A stretch of 64,000 nucleotides of DNA, from NCBI RefSeq assembly GCF_014839805.1, contig NC_051115.1, positions 372,001 to 436,000 of the forward strand. Reading direction: 5' to 3'. A program made the translations under genes and the position numbers. This stretch comes from Manduca sexta (Eukaryota > Arthropoda > Insecta > Lepidoptera > Sphingidae). This document shows, one piece after another, positions 33,801-44,004 of this stretch (position 1 is its first letter; every line of letters begins with the position of its first letter). The notes below the pieces were generated by a model, which saw nothing but the letters and a program-made list of their open reading frames with translations, did not search any database and was not told where the DNA came from.

Positions 33801-36800
33801 CAATATAATAATGAAGCGGCGATAGCCTAGTTGAGTGTGGAACGGACTGCCGAGACGAATGTCCGCAGGTTAAAAATACAGGTACACCTGTGACTTTTCA
33901 GAATTTATGTGTGTATTCTTTGTGAATTATCGCTTGATTTAACAGTGAAGGAAAACATCGTGAGGAAATCTGCATATTATCTGAAAACTTCTATATAGGA
34001 ATTTAGAGGGTGTGTGAAGTCTGCCCGCACTACCGCGTGGTGGACTAAGGCCTAATTCCTCTTAGTTAGTGCAACAGTGTAACAGTGTATACTACAGGGC
34101 TGATATTATATATTATTTATAGTATATGCTGTCCTAATGGGTATGGACCTTCTCTAATATGGAGAGGGATTAGCCCTTAGTCCACCACGCTGTAATGCGG
34201 ATTGGGAGACTTCACATACCCTCAAAATATTTATAGAGAACTTCTCAGGTATTCAAGTTTCCTCACGATTTTCTTCACTGTTAAAGCAAGCTATAATTCA
34301 GAAGTACACACATAACTTTAGAAAAGTCTATGGCGGTAAAATTAGTATACACACCGCCATCTCATCAACATCAATGGAACTACGAGAAGATCGATGTGGT
34401 ATTGACATAATTGTAATGATACCGCATAAACAATCCCGCTAGATGGCAATAAACCATACTGACTTACGATTGTAAAAATTGGCGATGGGCAGCATATATA
34501 CCACCTCCGAATAGAAACCGTCGGAGACGCCGCGGCCGGCGCAACATCTGCCTGCCTGGAAATGTTCCCCTTCCATAGAGGAACGCAACCATCTGTTCCT
34601 CTACAGAGGCGTCAAAGTCAGAGGTGTGTGCCCTTGGGTTTTGAAACTGCGAACATATATCTCGGCAGCTCATTCCACTCCCAACTAGGCTGTCTACTCG
34701 ATTAGACCCAGCTTATCTATCTACTCTTCTCCAGGACCTAGGCACCAGAGGCCCGAACACACAGAGCAGTAAACACGTGTACCACGCTGGAACTCGAACC
34801 TTGTTCTTCGGTAACGTGGCCCAGGACGCTATCCTGTGTTGGAACGTGGATGTACCTTTGACTCCTGAAAACGTAGGCATAACTGTGCAGGATCATCAAA
34901 AACTTGTTTATATTAGTGGTAAGTAAAGTAAACTTTAAGTTTTTTCATGAACTATTAACACGTAACAGCTAAATTCAAAGCTATAAGAATTGCCACAACA
35001 CGAACGTCGCTAAAGTAAAAACCATTAGAGTTGCCACAACACGAACGTCGCTAAAGTAAAAGCCGTAAGAGTTTCCACAACACAAACGTCGCTAAAGTAA
35101 AAACCATTAGAGTTGCCACAACAGGAACGTCTCTAAAGTAAAAGCCGTAAGAGTTGCTACAACACAAACATGGCTAAAGTAAAAGCCGTAAGAGTTGCCA
35201 CAACACAAACGAATTTTTGAGAATTACAAAATTCTATTCAAAACCCCTAAAGATGCTTTTCTAGGAACATTAACCAGCCGCAGATTTACATAAATACTTT
35301 TTGATCTGTAGCCCAAAGCCCAGTGCATTTATAGAGCCCCACATGCCCTTACAAACAAGAAACTATCTATATACTCGAGACTTTCCCGCCCTCACACCCA
35401 CCACTACAACTCCTGTAAGGATCAGCAGTGGCATGGTATGACACCGAGCGGTGAGGCTCGGCAAGTCTCAGGGAAAACTAATTTGTCATTATCCCGCAAC
35501 GAAATCAGATAGAAAGATAGGGAGGAATTAGAAATATGAATTGTCCACTTCCCTCCAAAGCTATGCGGGTGACAAAATACATAAAAATGAATCTCTATAT
35601 TCGTCATCGCATTCGAGTGAACAGATACAACAATTTCACTAATTCTTTTTTTGTTGTGTTAATTATGCGATAATTACGCGGGCCACTATGGTTTTAATAC
35701 CTTATGTACGGTCGCTATCCGGGCGTATAAACAGGGTTATTTTGAAATCGAGTTACTAAATGAAACCACATACGTATCTACTTGATAACACTACAATAAG
35801 TTACTTGAGACGTAGATGAAAAATAAAAAAGTCTAAGTTTCGAACAAAATAAATATTAATAAAAAGTCATTTTAATTTTACGTCGCCCAAAGCCACTACT
35901 ACTACTCTAAGTGAATTTGTTTCAGCGGCTACATCATACTATCAGTCAGAAATACACCCACGCACACGCAATATTCGTATTAAACTATAAAATTATCAAA
36001 AAATCAGAAAACTAACCAGGATTTTGGTGAAAATATTCGTAATTAATGGATGATTTTTGGGATAATGTCAGCAAAGGTGAAGACGAGTATGTGGTTTCAT
36101 TTAGTAACGCAATGTCAAAATGGCCCTGTATATACTACTATGAACTCCACAATCTCAGGCTCCTGAAACTGACGCTTTCTATTTTCAAAGACCCTAAGAC
36201 TATTCACACCGACATTTTTTTTCAGATATGATATTAAAAGAAGACGAAGTGTGGGTCTTGGCGAATCAGATACCAAGATTTGTGTATTCTTCCCTCGATA
36301 TTAATGAGGATAATTATTTCATACTCAGGTAATCGTAAAATATATTTTTTTTTTCTTTGGTTCACAACTTGAAATATACATATATCTTACTGTTAAATAT
36401 AATCTATATATATAAAAGAAAGTGGTGTTAGTTACACTATTTTAACTCAAGAACGGATGAACCGATTTGGCTGAAAATTGGTGGAGAGGTAGCTTGGAAC
36501 CAGGAGACGGACATAGAATAGAAGACTTTTTATCCCGTCCCACGGGAACGGGACCTGACATAAGACGTGGTATAAGAAAGCAAAATTTGGTATGGAGATA
36601 GTATAAGACTCTGGGAAGGTTATAGGCTACTATCCCAGGAAAATATATAGTGGGACTGTTATCCCGGAAAACTCCATCACGCGGGCGAAGCCGCGAGCAA
36701 AAGATAGTTTATCATAAATGTAAAATTTTGGTGCAATTCCTAATAGTGAAGACAACAACGAACATTTTAGTTTTCGAAGTTTATCGCGATTTTTTTAACC

Positions 36801-36903
36801 GACTTCATACAATAACTTAAGGCTTATTTATCATAACAGTTATTTATTATTTTTCAGCGGGAATGCGCAAGATTTGATTCGCGGCACAGTTTGTGATAAA
36901 TAA
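27857..36903 (+). CDS. Yellow/MRJP-family secreted protein 1 (spliced, 9 exons)
   Basis: Extracellular beta-propeller protein of the Yellow/major royal jelly family, whose insect members act in melanin pigmentation, dopachrome conversion or other cuticle roles. Exons: 27857-27983, 29364-29522, 30230-30394, 31318-31434, 32364-32540, 33604-33767, 34735-34918, 36226-36328, 36858-36903 (TAA). Phases agree at all junctions; 413 residues, normal for the family. The start ATG opens a signal peptide with hydrophobic core about residues 4-15 and likely cleavage near A16/Q17. FSWKQ follows, as in the Yellow N-terminus. Family landmarks: [74 protein letters not shown] and a terminal cysteine (GTVCDK). 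N-glycosylation sequons are NSS at 45-47 and NFT near 243. A tandem paralogue starts 12 kb downstream in the same orientation with the same intron phases. I cannot fix the subgroup; the sequence around AILCWN looks somewhat like yellow-d, which is only an impression. Confidence 0.93.
28205..28300 (-). repeat. R1 fragment in Yellow gene 1
   Basis: The last 95 bp of R1 in minus orientation (GAGCTTGCCGTTCGCCTGAT). Confidence 0.7.
28300..28490 (-). mobile_element. M1 MITE, half copy in intron 1 of Yellow gene 1
   Basis: Matches the terminal half of M1 in inverse order (GTAGTGGCTTTAGCGCGCG ... TAACGCGATGTCAAAATTACC). Abuts an R1 fragment at 28205-28300. Confidence 0.7.
28632..29028 (+). mobile_element. 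M1 MITE, full copy in intron 1 of Yellow gene 1
   Basis: Both inverted ends are recognisable (CATTTTGACTCTTTGTTACT ... AACGCGATGTCAAAATGATC). A further fragment of the same body lies at 29120-29192. Confidence 0.75.
29560..29790 (+). repeat. R2 repeat in Yellow gene 1
   Basis: Full copy, starting about 40 bp after the donor of exon 29364-29522. Confidence 0.72.
30455..30540 (+). repeat. R8 repeat in Yellow gene 1
   Basis: GAGTTTCTTTCTGCCTTTCT, GGGTAGTCATCGCTTAGTTA, GGTAGGTTAGCTAGG. Starts about 60 bp after the donor of exon 30230-30394. Confidence 0.6.
30826..30884 (-). mobile_element. S2 SINE scrap in Yellow gene 1
   Basis: About 60 bp (TGGGGCGAGCCTATTGCCAT, CTCCGGGCTGATA) directly before the M1 MITE at 30893. 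Confidence 0.65.
30893..31300 (-). mobile_element. M1 MITE abutting exon 4 of Yellow gene 1
   Basis: Full length, ACAGGGTCAATTTGACATTG to TCAAAATGACACTGTA. It ends 16 bp before the acceptor AG of exon 31318-31434. The intron of the paralogous exon in gene 2 carries M1 at the same place and orientation. Confidence 0.85.
31521..31842 (+). mobile_element. S1 SINE in Yellow gene 1
   Basis: Full length, boxes intact; starts about 85 bp after the donor of exon 31318-31434. Flanked by AACGCGTAAA-like sequence on both sides (31494 and 31839), a probable target duplication. Confidence 0.88.
32005..32266. mobile_element. S1 SINE snap-back (two inverted tails)
   Basis: 32005-32184 is the tail half in minus orientation. 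It is joined to 32188-32266, the tail end in plus orientation, with the junction inside CGATGTTTTCTTTCTAATCC. Confidence 0.8.
32554..32788. mobile_element. Foldback MITE M3 in Yellow gene 1
   Basis: Full length, both ends clear, inverse orientation to the other two copies. Begins 14 bp after the donor of exon 32364-32540. The R7 element follows immediately. Confidence 0.82.
32780..33440 (+). repeat. R7 element in Yellow gene 1
   Basis: Very similar to 22330-23045 over its whole length, so probably a recent dispersal. Lies right after M3. Confidence 0.8.
33816..34111 (+). mobile_element. S1 SINE in Yellow gene 1
   Basis: Nearly full length, starting about 50 bp after the donor of exon 33604-33767. 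Forms an inverted pair with the next copy. Confidence 0.84.
34124..34692 (-). mobile_element. S1 SINE split by R10
   Basis: Tail half 34124-34328 and head half 34613-34692, interrupted by about 285 bp of R10. AAAGTC flanks the insert on both sides. Ends about 40 bp before exon 34735-34918. Confidence 0.78.
34329..34612 (-). repeat. R10 repeat inserted in an S1 SINE
   Basis: TATGGCGGTAAAATTAGTAT, ATTGGCGATGGGCAGCATAT, TCGGAGACGCCGCGGCCGGC, TTCCATAGAGGAACGCAACC. The same parts occur in the opposite order at 54890-55110. Confidence 0.7.
34986..35220 (+). repeat. 41-bp tandem repeat in an intron of Yellow gene 1
   Basis: About six units of 41 bp; the segment AGAGTT recurs at 35027, 35068 and 35109. 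The core is CCACAACACGAACGTCGC then TAAAGTAAAA. Two unit types, ending ACCATT and GCCGTA, alternate at first, so the array may have grown by 82-bp dimers. It lies about 70 bp after the donor of exon 34735-34918. Confidence 0.9.
35380..35520 (+). repeat. Repeat with GACTTTCCCGCCCTCACACC
   Basis: Copy of the unit at 48440, in the Yellow gene 1 intron holding the 41-bp array. Confidence 0.6.
35731..36130 (+). mobile_element. M1 MITE in intron 7 of Yellow gene 1
   Basis: Full length, ACAGGGTTATTTTGAAATCG to ATGTCAAAATGGCCCTGTA, about 95 bp before exon 36226-36328. It is joined to an R2 fragment on its left, as at 671. Confidence 0.85.
36402..36707 (+). mobile_element. Helitron-like element H2 in Yellow gene 1
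   Basis: Starts TCTATATATATAAAAGAAAG and ends CGCGGGCGAAGCCGCGAGCA; fills much of the last intron. Confidence 0.65.
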
Positions 36904-36912
36904 ACACTGAGA

Positions 36913-36918
36913 AATAAA
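36913..36918 (+). terminator. Polyadenylation signal of Yellow/MRJP gene 1
   Basis: AATAAA lies 9 bp after the TAA stop, with a GT-rich stretch following. The 3' UTR would be very short. Confidence 0.7.
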
Positions 36919-37279
36919 TTGTTTTGTACGAACAAGTGTATTATTTAACTAGCTTAAGGATTACCTGGGGTGAATGGGGATGAAACTTGTCTAGCGATAG
37001 TTTAATTTTGACAATAACTCTATATGTAATCTATACTATTATATAAAGCTGAAGAGTTTGTTTGTTTGAACGCGCTAATCTCAGGAACTACCGGTTCCAA
37101 TTGAAAAATTCTTCTAGTGTTGGATAGCCTATTTATCGAGGAAGGCTATAGGCAATATATCATCACGTTATGATCAATAGGAGCGGAGCAGTGATGCTGT
37201 AATGTGTGAGATATCGTTATATGAATATGTTAGGGTAACAAACATCAACCTTGAGGTTTGTTTCACAAATAATAAATAT

Positions 37280-37475
37280 TAAATAAAGCCTTTGGAACTG
37301 ACTGCTGAGTCGAATGTAGGTTCAAAGCCCAAGGACACGTATCAATGACTTTTATTGTATTCTTTGTGAATTATCGCTTGGTTTAACGGTGAAGGAAAAC
37401 AGTGAGGAAACCAGCATACACGAGAAGTTCTTTATAAGAATTTTGAGGGTGTGTGAAGTCGACCAACCAGCACTC
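37280..37475 (+). mobile_element. S1 SINE, decayed, 3' end missing
   Basis: GGAACTGACTGCTGAGTCGA through CAACCAGCACT; box and tail regions are incomplete. Confidence 0.65.
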
Positions 37476-37599
37476 GGTAAATCTTCTTCAATAAATGGGC
37501 TATTAAACACTAAAACAATTTTTCAATTCGAACTAATGGTTCCTGAGATTATTCAAACGGCATAGATTTACGAAGTTTTATATTGCACGCCATCTAGCT

Positions 37600-37810
37600 T
37601 AATATATCGGAACTAGTACATTATCAGTCTTTCTTACAACAAATTCGCAAAGCTTGCTTAGTTAAAACACAAAACTCGATCAGCTGTAAGTCAAAACCCG
37701 CCATCTTGCCTCTTAAGTTTGAACTAGGAACCGGTGATGTTTTTGACAGCTATTTAAGCAATTCTTAACCACCGCACGCTAAAACTAGTTTATAAGTAAG
37801 TACATCATCG
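37600..37810 (-). repeat. R7 3' half, intergenic
   Basis: Minus orientation, CGATCAGCTGTAAGTCAAAA, GAACCGGTGATGTTTTTGAC, to AAACTAGTTTATAAGTAAG. Confidence 0.75.
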
Positions 37811-37970
37811 ATATTACCAAACTGTATTTATCGGTAGAATATACATCAGTGGTATTCACATTCAATGCAAATACAATATTCTGATTCGTACTCTATTTAC
37901 CAAGTGCAAGGTCACTTTGGCAAACCCATGTAAAACATAAACATCATAACTTTGACATAACAAAAAATTA

Positions 37971-38227
37971 ACACACACAAAATCACGCATTTATCTCCGA
38001 AGGGGTATGCAGAGGCGCAACCAAGGCACCCACTTTTCGCCAAGTGTGTTCCGTCCCATGACGTGATAGGGGGCGAGCCTATCGCCATATCGGGCACAAA
38101 TTCCTGACTCCGGGCTGACACTGAGCAGAAAAACCCAAATATCACTTTACCCGACCCAGGATTCAAACTCAGGACCTCAGAGCGCTGTTGTACCGCGCAT
38201 GCAGTACAACTACGCCACCAAGGCAGT
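37971..38227 (-). mobile_element. S2 SINE, full length
   Basis: From ACACACAAAATCACGC to ACTACGCCACCAAGGCAG, intergenic. Open minus-strand frame at 37912-38235 is the repeat. Confidence 0.8.
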
Positions 38228-38287
38228 CCAGACAAGACAAGACACGACAGGCAGACAAAAAATTAAACCGCCTTCAAAAACCACTAC

Positions 38288-38594
38288 GGGGCTGTTCAAA
38301 TATTACGTAAGGCAATTTTTGAAGATTTTTGACCCCCCCACCCCCCTATGTAACGCGCTGTAACATTTTACTATAAAAACAAAACCCTTCCAAAAGTTAC
38401 GTAACTCTAAAATATTTTTTTTTTCGCAAAGTACCGAAATATCGCTAAAATACCTTAATTTTTTTTAAATAATATATCCAATGTTACATAACGCCTTGTA
38501 CGAACCCCCTCTCCCGTTCCTGTTACGTATCGTAACGTTTAACAGGACCCCCGCTGCCCTCCAAATTGCGTTACGTAACACTTGAACGGCCCTA
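38288..38594. mobile_element. MITE with GGGCTGTTCAAATATTACGTAA ends
   Basis: Left end GGGGCTGTTCAAATATTACG; right end CGTAACACTTGAACGGCCCT is its inverse with mismatches. The inside has ACGTAA/TTACGT-rich arms and C-runs. Ends of this type are common in arthropod MITEs (from memory). Confidence 0.65.
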
Positions 38595-39524
38595 AAACAT
38601 AATTTAACAAGTGTCGCTAATTTTGCTAATTAAGCCAATTTGTCGAATAACTTAACCATATTTTTATAGAAGCAATGTTAGGATTGGAGGAAAGTCGTAT
38701 CAAATAGCGCACCAACCACTGACTGATTATATAGACACAACTACGAGACTGTCTCCCAATAACTCGATAATAAACCCCTGAGACGAATCATTTGTAAAAA
38801 AAATAAAAAAAACATTACTTATAGGTATACTGGTTACCAAGTTTAGAGTCATCCTCCTTTTTTGCAATCGGTTAAAAAGTAAGAGTAACTTTGACGGCGA
38901 TGTATGAACACCGTAAAAAACACCGCAAAATGATTATAATTTGTATGTATCGCAAAAACATTAGTTTTTCTTTGTAACCGTTTATAACAGTAATGGAGTT
39001 TTTTTTGCTGTTTATAAATAAGTGTTGTTTGGGGCTCCGGCCGCGTGAACGAACATAGAAAACCCCGAAACACGAAATACAATGTCACCATGGCGATGTA
39101 TAAAGCAACACTTAAATATAAAAAAAAAATAAACAATTTTTATTAAAAAAAAAAATATATATTAACGTGGCAGCCCTAGCTAGAACGTTTTGAGATGCTC
39201 CCTCATTTCGCTAAGTGAATAGGATTGACTACGTTCGCTTATGGTGTCTTCGAGTCAACTAAATTGAATACAAAATTACAACCACACTTTACTTACGCCC
39301 TTGACGATGCTAATTTCATACTTCATTGCGTTTATAGGGTTCAACTTTTAGACGGCTAACTATACTAGTACGTGTTGGATTCGCACCGAGGTCTCCGTAC
39401 AATTGTAGGTAAGGTACCTAAGTATACGAGTTCAAATTGACGAACTTAAATAAAACAATTTTACGGATTTATGAATAAAAATCGCAATAAAATCCGTCAA
39501 AACATGGTATAAATTATAATGTTA
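38595..39524. other. No gene recognised
   Basis: AT-rich intergenic sequence with A-runs; the open minus frame at 38849-39136 has no recognisable domain. Confidence 0.5.
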
Positions 39525-39860
39525 AATATTGATTGATTTCTTCCTAACCGAATTTCGGCCACGACGGCCAATCTCAATAGAGATCAGCCACGCAAGAGAT
39601 ATAGTGCACAAGTGTGTGCAATACACAGCACTCTCTATTCACTCTTATAGTCCGGAGAGACGACGACATGACCGGAGTGATCAGGCGCAGGACCAATGGC
39701 TTTACGCGCACGAGGCACGGGAGTATCACCGACAACTTCCAAAATCCAAGCTACGACTTAGTAATTTTTAATATTGCAAAACCCAGTCATAATTGTTTTA
39801 CCGCGACCTAGGATCCTACAAGACCTCAACGCGTGGTTGTGTATCATGGTGTACCGTGTA
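39525..39860 (+). repeat. R3 repeat, intergenic
   Basis: AATTTCGGCCACGACGGCCA through TAGGATCCTACAAGACCTC; R4 follows, as at 11150-12055 where R4 precedes it. Confidence 0.7.
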
Positions 39861-39954
39861 CAATCATGTCAATCATCATCATATCACGAACAGCACGTTT
39901 CACCTTTTCAACGGTATGCAAATATATACACAATTTTATTTGAATATCGGACTC

Positions 39955-40430
39955 CGTAATTAGCTCCAGGAGTCACTTGTGAGTGGGGTACTGGAATCCT
40001 CCGACTTAGGGACTGCAGGGTGTTTTTTTTCTTTTTTTTCCAAATGAATCACATTACTTTTTACTTCTAAGTCAAGAAGAGGGGTCAAGTGTTTCTCATA
40101 GGTTCAGGGGGAGATCGAGGTTCTGCTATCTGATAGCTAGTGTATCACATTAGGAGTATGCGACTACAGGATCTTGGAGGAAACTTGGGAGGAGATATCT
40201 GGGGAAGGAACTGTGGAAGAAGAAGGAACCCTCTTAGAATAGGCGGAAGGGATAAGGCAAAGAAATGTTCGCCAACCCTCATAGGCCTCAATGTAAATTG
40301 GCAACCATGAATATACACACTGAACTGTGCCTAGGGTCGCGACAAATGTCCTCCCCCGTGCGGGCGTGCATTCGCTGTGGAGACCGAGCTCTAGACTAGG
40401 CCAGAGAGGCTAGGGTGCCTCGGTGCGCTG
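39955..40430 (+). repeat. R4 repeat, intergenic
   Basis: Longest copy, including a left part with GGGGTACTGGAATCCTCCGA and an internal T-run. Confidence 0.66.
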
Positions 40431-40840
40431 CACTGCCTAGCTCTACTAATGTTATAACTTATAACGAGTCGTGTGGCGGCAATAAAGATTAGAGCGCTGT
40501 AGTATGAATAACTCTGATTTAATACCTACATTCTATGTGATATTTTTCTTGTTTATAATGACTGTTTCCTCACTTGGAGAGTTAGCCCCCCATCTCTCCC
40601 ATCTGTTACGTTACTGATGTATTTTTAACAGCTATACCTACCTAAGTGTAGCTGCGGCCGAATTTGAATTGTTCACATCTAAAAAGTTGAGAATCACATA
40701 CTGGGCTTGATCTGTAATATGTACAAATGCCCTGCTTTGGTATATCGTTACCGCTGTGGAGACCGAGCGCACAAGAATAACCTCAGATGGGAGCTACTAT
40801 AATTAGGGTAGGTAGTTACGAAAATTATTTTTATAGTTGA
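40431..40840. other. No gene recognised
   Basis: Intergenic; GTGGAGACCGAGC occurs at 40378 and 40755, pointing to a duplicated or repeat segment. Nothing else seen. Confidence 0.4.
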
Positions 40841-41092
40841 CTAGTTGACCCGACAGACGTCCCGTCTTAACTATGAATGTGCAGCGCGCATTCTGTCAAT
40901 CGCTGACAGTTATTTCAAACAATTGACAGTTATATAAAATTAATATTTTCGTTAAGTTTTCTTTCATAAAAACCCTCTCCTGACAATGACGAACACAAAA
41001 AAAAATTGTGAAGTCAGTCCAGCCGTTCACGCGTGATGGCGTGACCAAGGGAAATAGGGATTCATTTTTATATATATATAGATAATCTTTAT
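40841..41092 (-). mobile_element. Helitron-like element H1
   Basis: Minus orientation, from CTAGTTGACCCGACAGACGT to TATATATATAGATA. The hAT element begins 10 bp beyond it. Confidence 0.7.
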
Positions 41093-41915
41093 CTATATAA
41101 ATTAGTGTTGCCCAAATTCAGTCTTGGTCTTGCAGTCTTGGTCTTGTTCTTGCGTTTTTGCAAGACCAAGACCAAGAACAAGACCGCGTATTTTTAGCAA
41201 GACCAAGACCAAGACTGACCGTGCAAGACTTGAGCAAGAACAAGACATAGCCTGCAAGACTCTTGCGTCTTGCAGCTAGGACTTAGCGCTATTTCACTGA
41301 GTAGTTAGGTGTAACAGTTCGGTGTATAGGTAGGTACGCTTAGGAATTCTATGAGACGCAAAAACTGTATCAAAGAATATGAAAAACTGGACCTATGCGC
41401 ATTACGACTAATACCATAAACATAGCGAATAAAAAATATCTATTAAAATCAAACTGAGTGCATGCATAGCTATGTTTTAACCATCGGCACTTTGATAATG
41501 CGGCATCAAAGGTTTTGTACTTACTTCTCAAAGAAATTTGCCGCTTTTCGGAAGTACATGGTTATGATACACGTGCCGGCGGCTTCTTTTGAAATCTAAA
41601 ACAATCGTTGCCGCCACGCCGAAATCATAACATTTGACACTATTTGATTGCCGCCATAGGGCGTAGGTATACTCATGCAAAATAATTTCGAATTTTAAGA
41701 GTACCTACAGGTGTTCCAAAGAATAAATAAGTTTCAGAGTGCTTAGAATGAAAATGAATACATTATACTGATCACGCAAGTAGTATTATGATTGGGATAA
41801 AATGGTAAGGATAGCCCGACTAGAAATTTAAAAGTGCGACCAATGGGGCCCCGCTTGGGCTTCCCTCTTGGGGCCCACTTTGGGATGTCACGCAAAGCCC
41901 TCTTGGGCCTCCATT

Positions 41916-41975
41916 GGGAAATCCCAAATGGGCCCCCATTGGGAAATCCCAAATGGGGCCCAATTGGGAAATCCC
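41916..41975. repeat. 25-bp tandem array with kappaB-like decamers
   Basis: GGGAAATCCC occurs at 41916, 41941 and 41966, exactly 25 bp apart, separated by AAATGGGCCCCATT-like spacers. The inverse form GGGATTTCCC occurs at 42336 and 42407 in a second cluster. The decamer fits GGGRNNYYCC, the Rel/NF-kB consensus, but any function inside a transposon is unproven. Confidence 0.75.
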
Positions 41976-42115
41976 CATCAGATCCCAATCTAAATTTATA
42001 AAAATCTAAAATTTCAAGAAATCAAAAATAATTTTGAATTACGGACTCTGATGGTACTATAACTTTATATTTCGATTAGAAAGTGAACTATTGGTTGAAT
42101 GCATCCTTGTCGTCA

Positions 42116-42180
42116 GTTGGGCTCGAACTCGGGTCCTCTTGATCATCAGTCGTTCACGTTACCACTGGTCCAAGCGGGAA
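42116..42180 (-). other. tRNA-like sequence inside the hAT element
   Basis: On the minus strand it reads GGACCAGTGGTAAC (A-box-like) and, about 30 nt on, GAGTTCGAGCCC (B-box-like). Acceptor stem pairing is not convincing, so I read it as a tRNA-derived fragment carried by the transposon, not a tRNA gene. Confidence 0.4.
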
Positions 42181-43008
42181 TATTACATTCGTCGCTTTAT
42201 TTGATGTACATCGAATCAACTAGATGATATTACTAATATTGCGGTTAAATGTTTAATATTTGTTTCTGTTTTTCGTTTATCTTAGTTAGATTTATTCAAG
42301 CGGAACTATTAGCAATAATTTACTATTTCAACGTTGGGATTTCCCACTTAAATCCCACTCAAGCCCCAATTAGGAAATGTTAACAATAATTTTTCATTTT
42401 TACTTTGGGATTTCCCACTTTGGCCCCACTCGGGTCCCAATTGGGAAATATTAATAATAATTTTTCATTTTTACTTTGGGATACAATGATAAATCGTAAA
42501 ACTCTTTTATTAAATTTCTTATAAGTTGAAGGTTCAATCTCTTTCTAGACAGATAAGTATTGTTCTTTAAAATACAGTCAAGTTATTGTAATTAATTTGC
42601 TTTTTACATGTTTTAGCAAATGTAAGCTTATAAATCATAAATGTTTATTAAGAAACAGTTACTTCCATGGAAAACGACATATAGGTCAGTTGATTTTTCG
42701 AATTTCTTATCAAATCTTCAGTTATTTATTAATCTGCTTGATCTTTACTATGGCTATGTTAATTCAAGCTCACAATGTTCCAATTCTAATACGTTTTTCT
42801 AAGATTTAAAGTAAACTTTAATAAATAGTAATAGACTAATAGGTAATTGCAAGACTTGCAAGACTCTTGCTGCAAGACCAAGACCAAGACCAAGACTGGG
42901 AGCGCAAGACCAAGACCAAGACCAAGATCAGGTGTATTGGCGCAAGACCAAGACCAAGACTGGCTAAGTCTCGTCTTGTTCTTGCATTTGGGCAACACTA
43001 ATATAAAT

Positions 43009-43401
43009 AAGTCTATAAGGAACGAATCTAGAGAGTAATACAATAGTTTTCATTTAAAATTTATTTACTTTATGTTGCTTCTAACTTCGTGTACTTATCA
43101 AGATGTAAAAATACAATTAAGTTTAATTTTGACGGTCACTACTGGGGTTTTTGTTTCATCACATCCGAACTTCTTATAGCAATCTTTTTATGAGTTCAAG
43201 TTTGTGTGTTACCGTGAATGTTTGCTTCATTGCTACGGGACAGAAGATATCGTCTTCTCACATGGTAGAGATGGTGTCTACCGCCCACGACTCGACAAGA
43301 CATTTTGATAAACAGTGGTATTTATTTAATAAGAAATTTGTATAATGATTTCTTATGTTTACGCTAATACTTTAAAATAATATATATTTCAAATAATAAT
43401 G
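43009..43401. other. No gene recognised
   Basis: Intergenic sequence between the hAT element and R1. No feature seen. Confidence 0.45.
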
Positions 43402-43690
43402 GTGGTAGGACTCTCATATGTGAGAGTCCGTCTAGGTATCACCGCTATGTTTATTTCTGCGTAGTATTTTTTATTAGTATTTTGTGTAGTCACTGTTGTG
43501 TTCCGGTTTGAACATTGTAGCCAGTGTAACTACTGGACATAATAATTAACATCTCATGTCTCAGGATGGCGAGCGCAGTGAAATACAATATTTTGTAATT
43601 CAAGGTGTTGGTGTTTTTACTGTTTATGGGCGGTCGTATCGCTTACCATCAAGCGAACGGCAAGCTCGTCTCGTTATTCAAAGCAAGAAG
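43402..43690 (+). repeat. R1 repeat, intergenic
   Basis: Full-length, well-preserved copy. Confidence 0.78.
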
Positions 43691-43761
43691 AAAAAACTAA
43701 CGTATTTTGTCTCGGTTATTTATATTATTATACAAAAATAGCACTAGTTAAATACGAAACT

Positions 43762-44004
43762 GCCTCGATGGCGTAGTTGTACTGCATGCGTGTGGTACTG
43801 CTCTGATGTCCTAGTTTCGAATCCCGGGTCCGGCCGTGATATTTGGGTATTTCTGCTCAGTACGAGCCCGGAGTCGGGAATTTGTGCCCGATATGGCGAT
43901 AGGCTCGCCCCCTATCAAGGGACGGAACACATTTGGCGAATAGTTGGTGCCCTGGTTACGCCTCTGCATACCCCTTCAGCGATAAAAACGTGATGTGAGT
44001 TTGT
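43762..44004 (+). mobile_element. S2 tRNA-related SINE
   Basis: About 240 bp. Head CCTCGATGGCGTAGTTGTAC (A-box-like) and GTTTCGAATCCCGGGTCC (B-box-like). Body with CGGAGTCGGGAATTTGTGCC, ATATGGCGATAGGCTCG, and tail CTGCATACCCCTTCAG. Best reference copy; others at 17383, 30826, 37971, 53676 and 56769. Confidence 0.82.

Larger units (their letters stand above)
41103..43000. mobile_element. Non-autonomous hAT element, 1.9 kb
   Basis: The ends are TAGTGTTGCCCAAAT and its inverted copy ATTTGGGCAACACTA. They are flanked on both sides by the same 8 bp, ATATAAAT (41095-41102 and 43001-43008), the target duplication size of hAT transposons. Next to each end lies a subterminal array of AAGACC/TCTTGG units (41119-41275 and 42848-42985) in opposite orientations. 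The middle holds a kappaB-like array (41916-41975 and 42336-42416) and a tRNA-like stretch near 42116-42180. No transposase is readable, so it would need an enzyme supplied in trans. The exact duplication suggests a fairly young insertion. Confidence 0.88.

Noticed and set aside
34986..35220. CRISPR-like array
   Set aside because: Units are contiguous with no unique spacers, in an intron of an insect gene.
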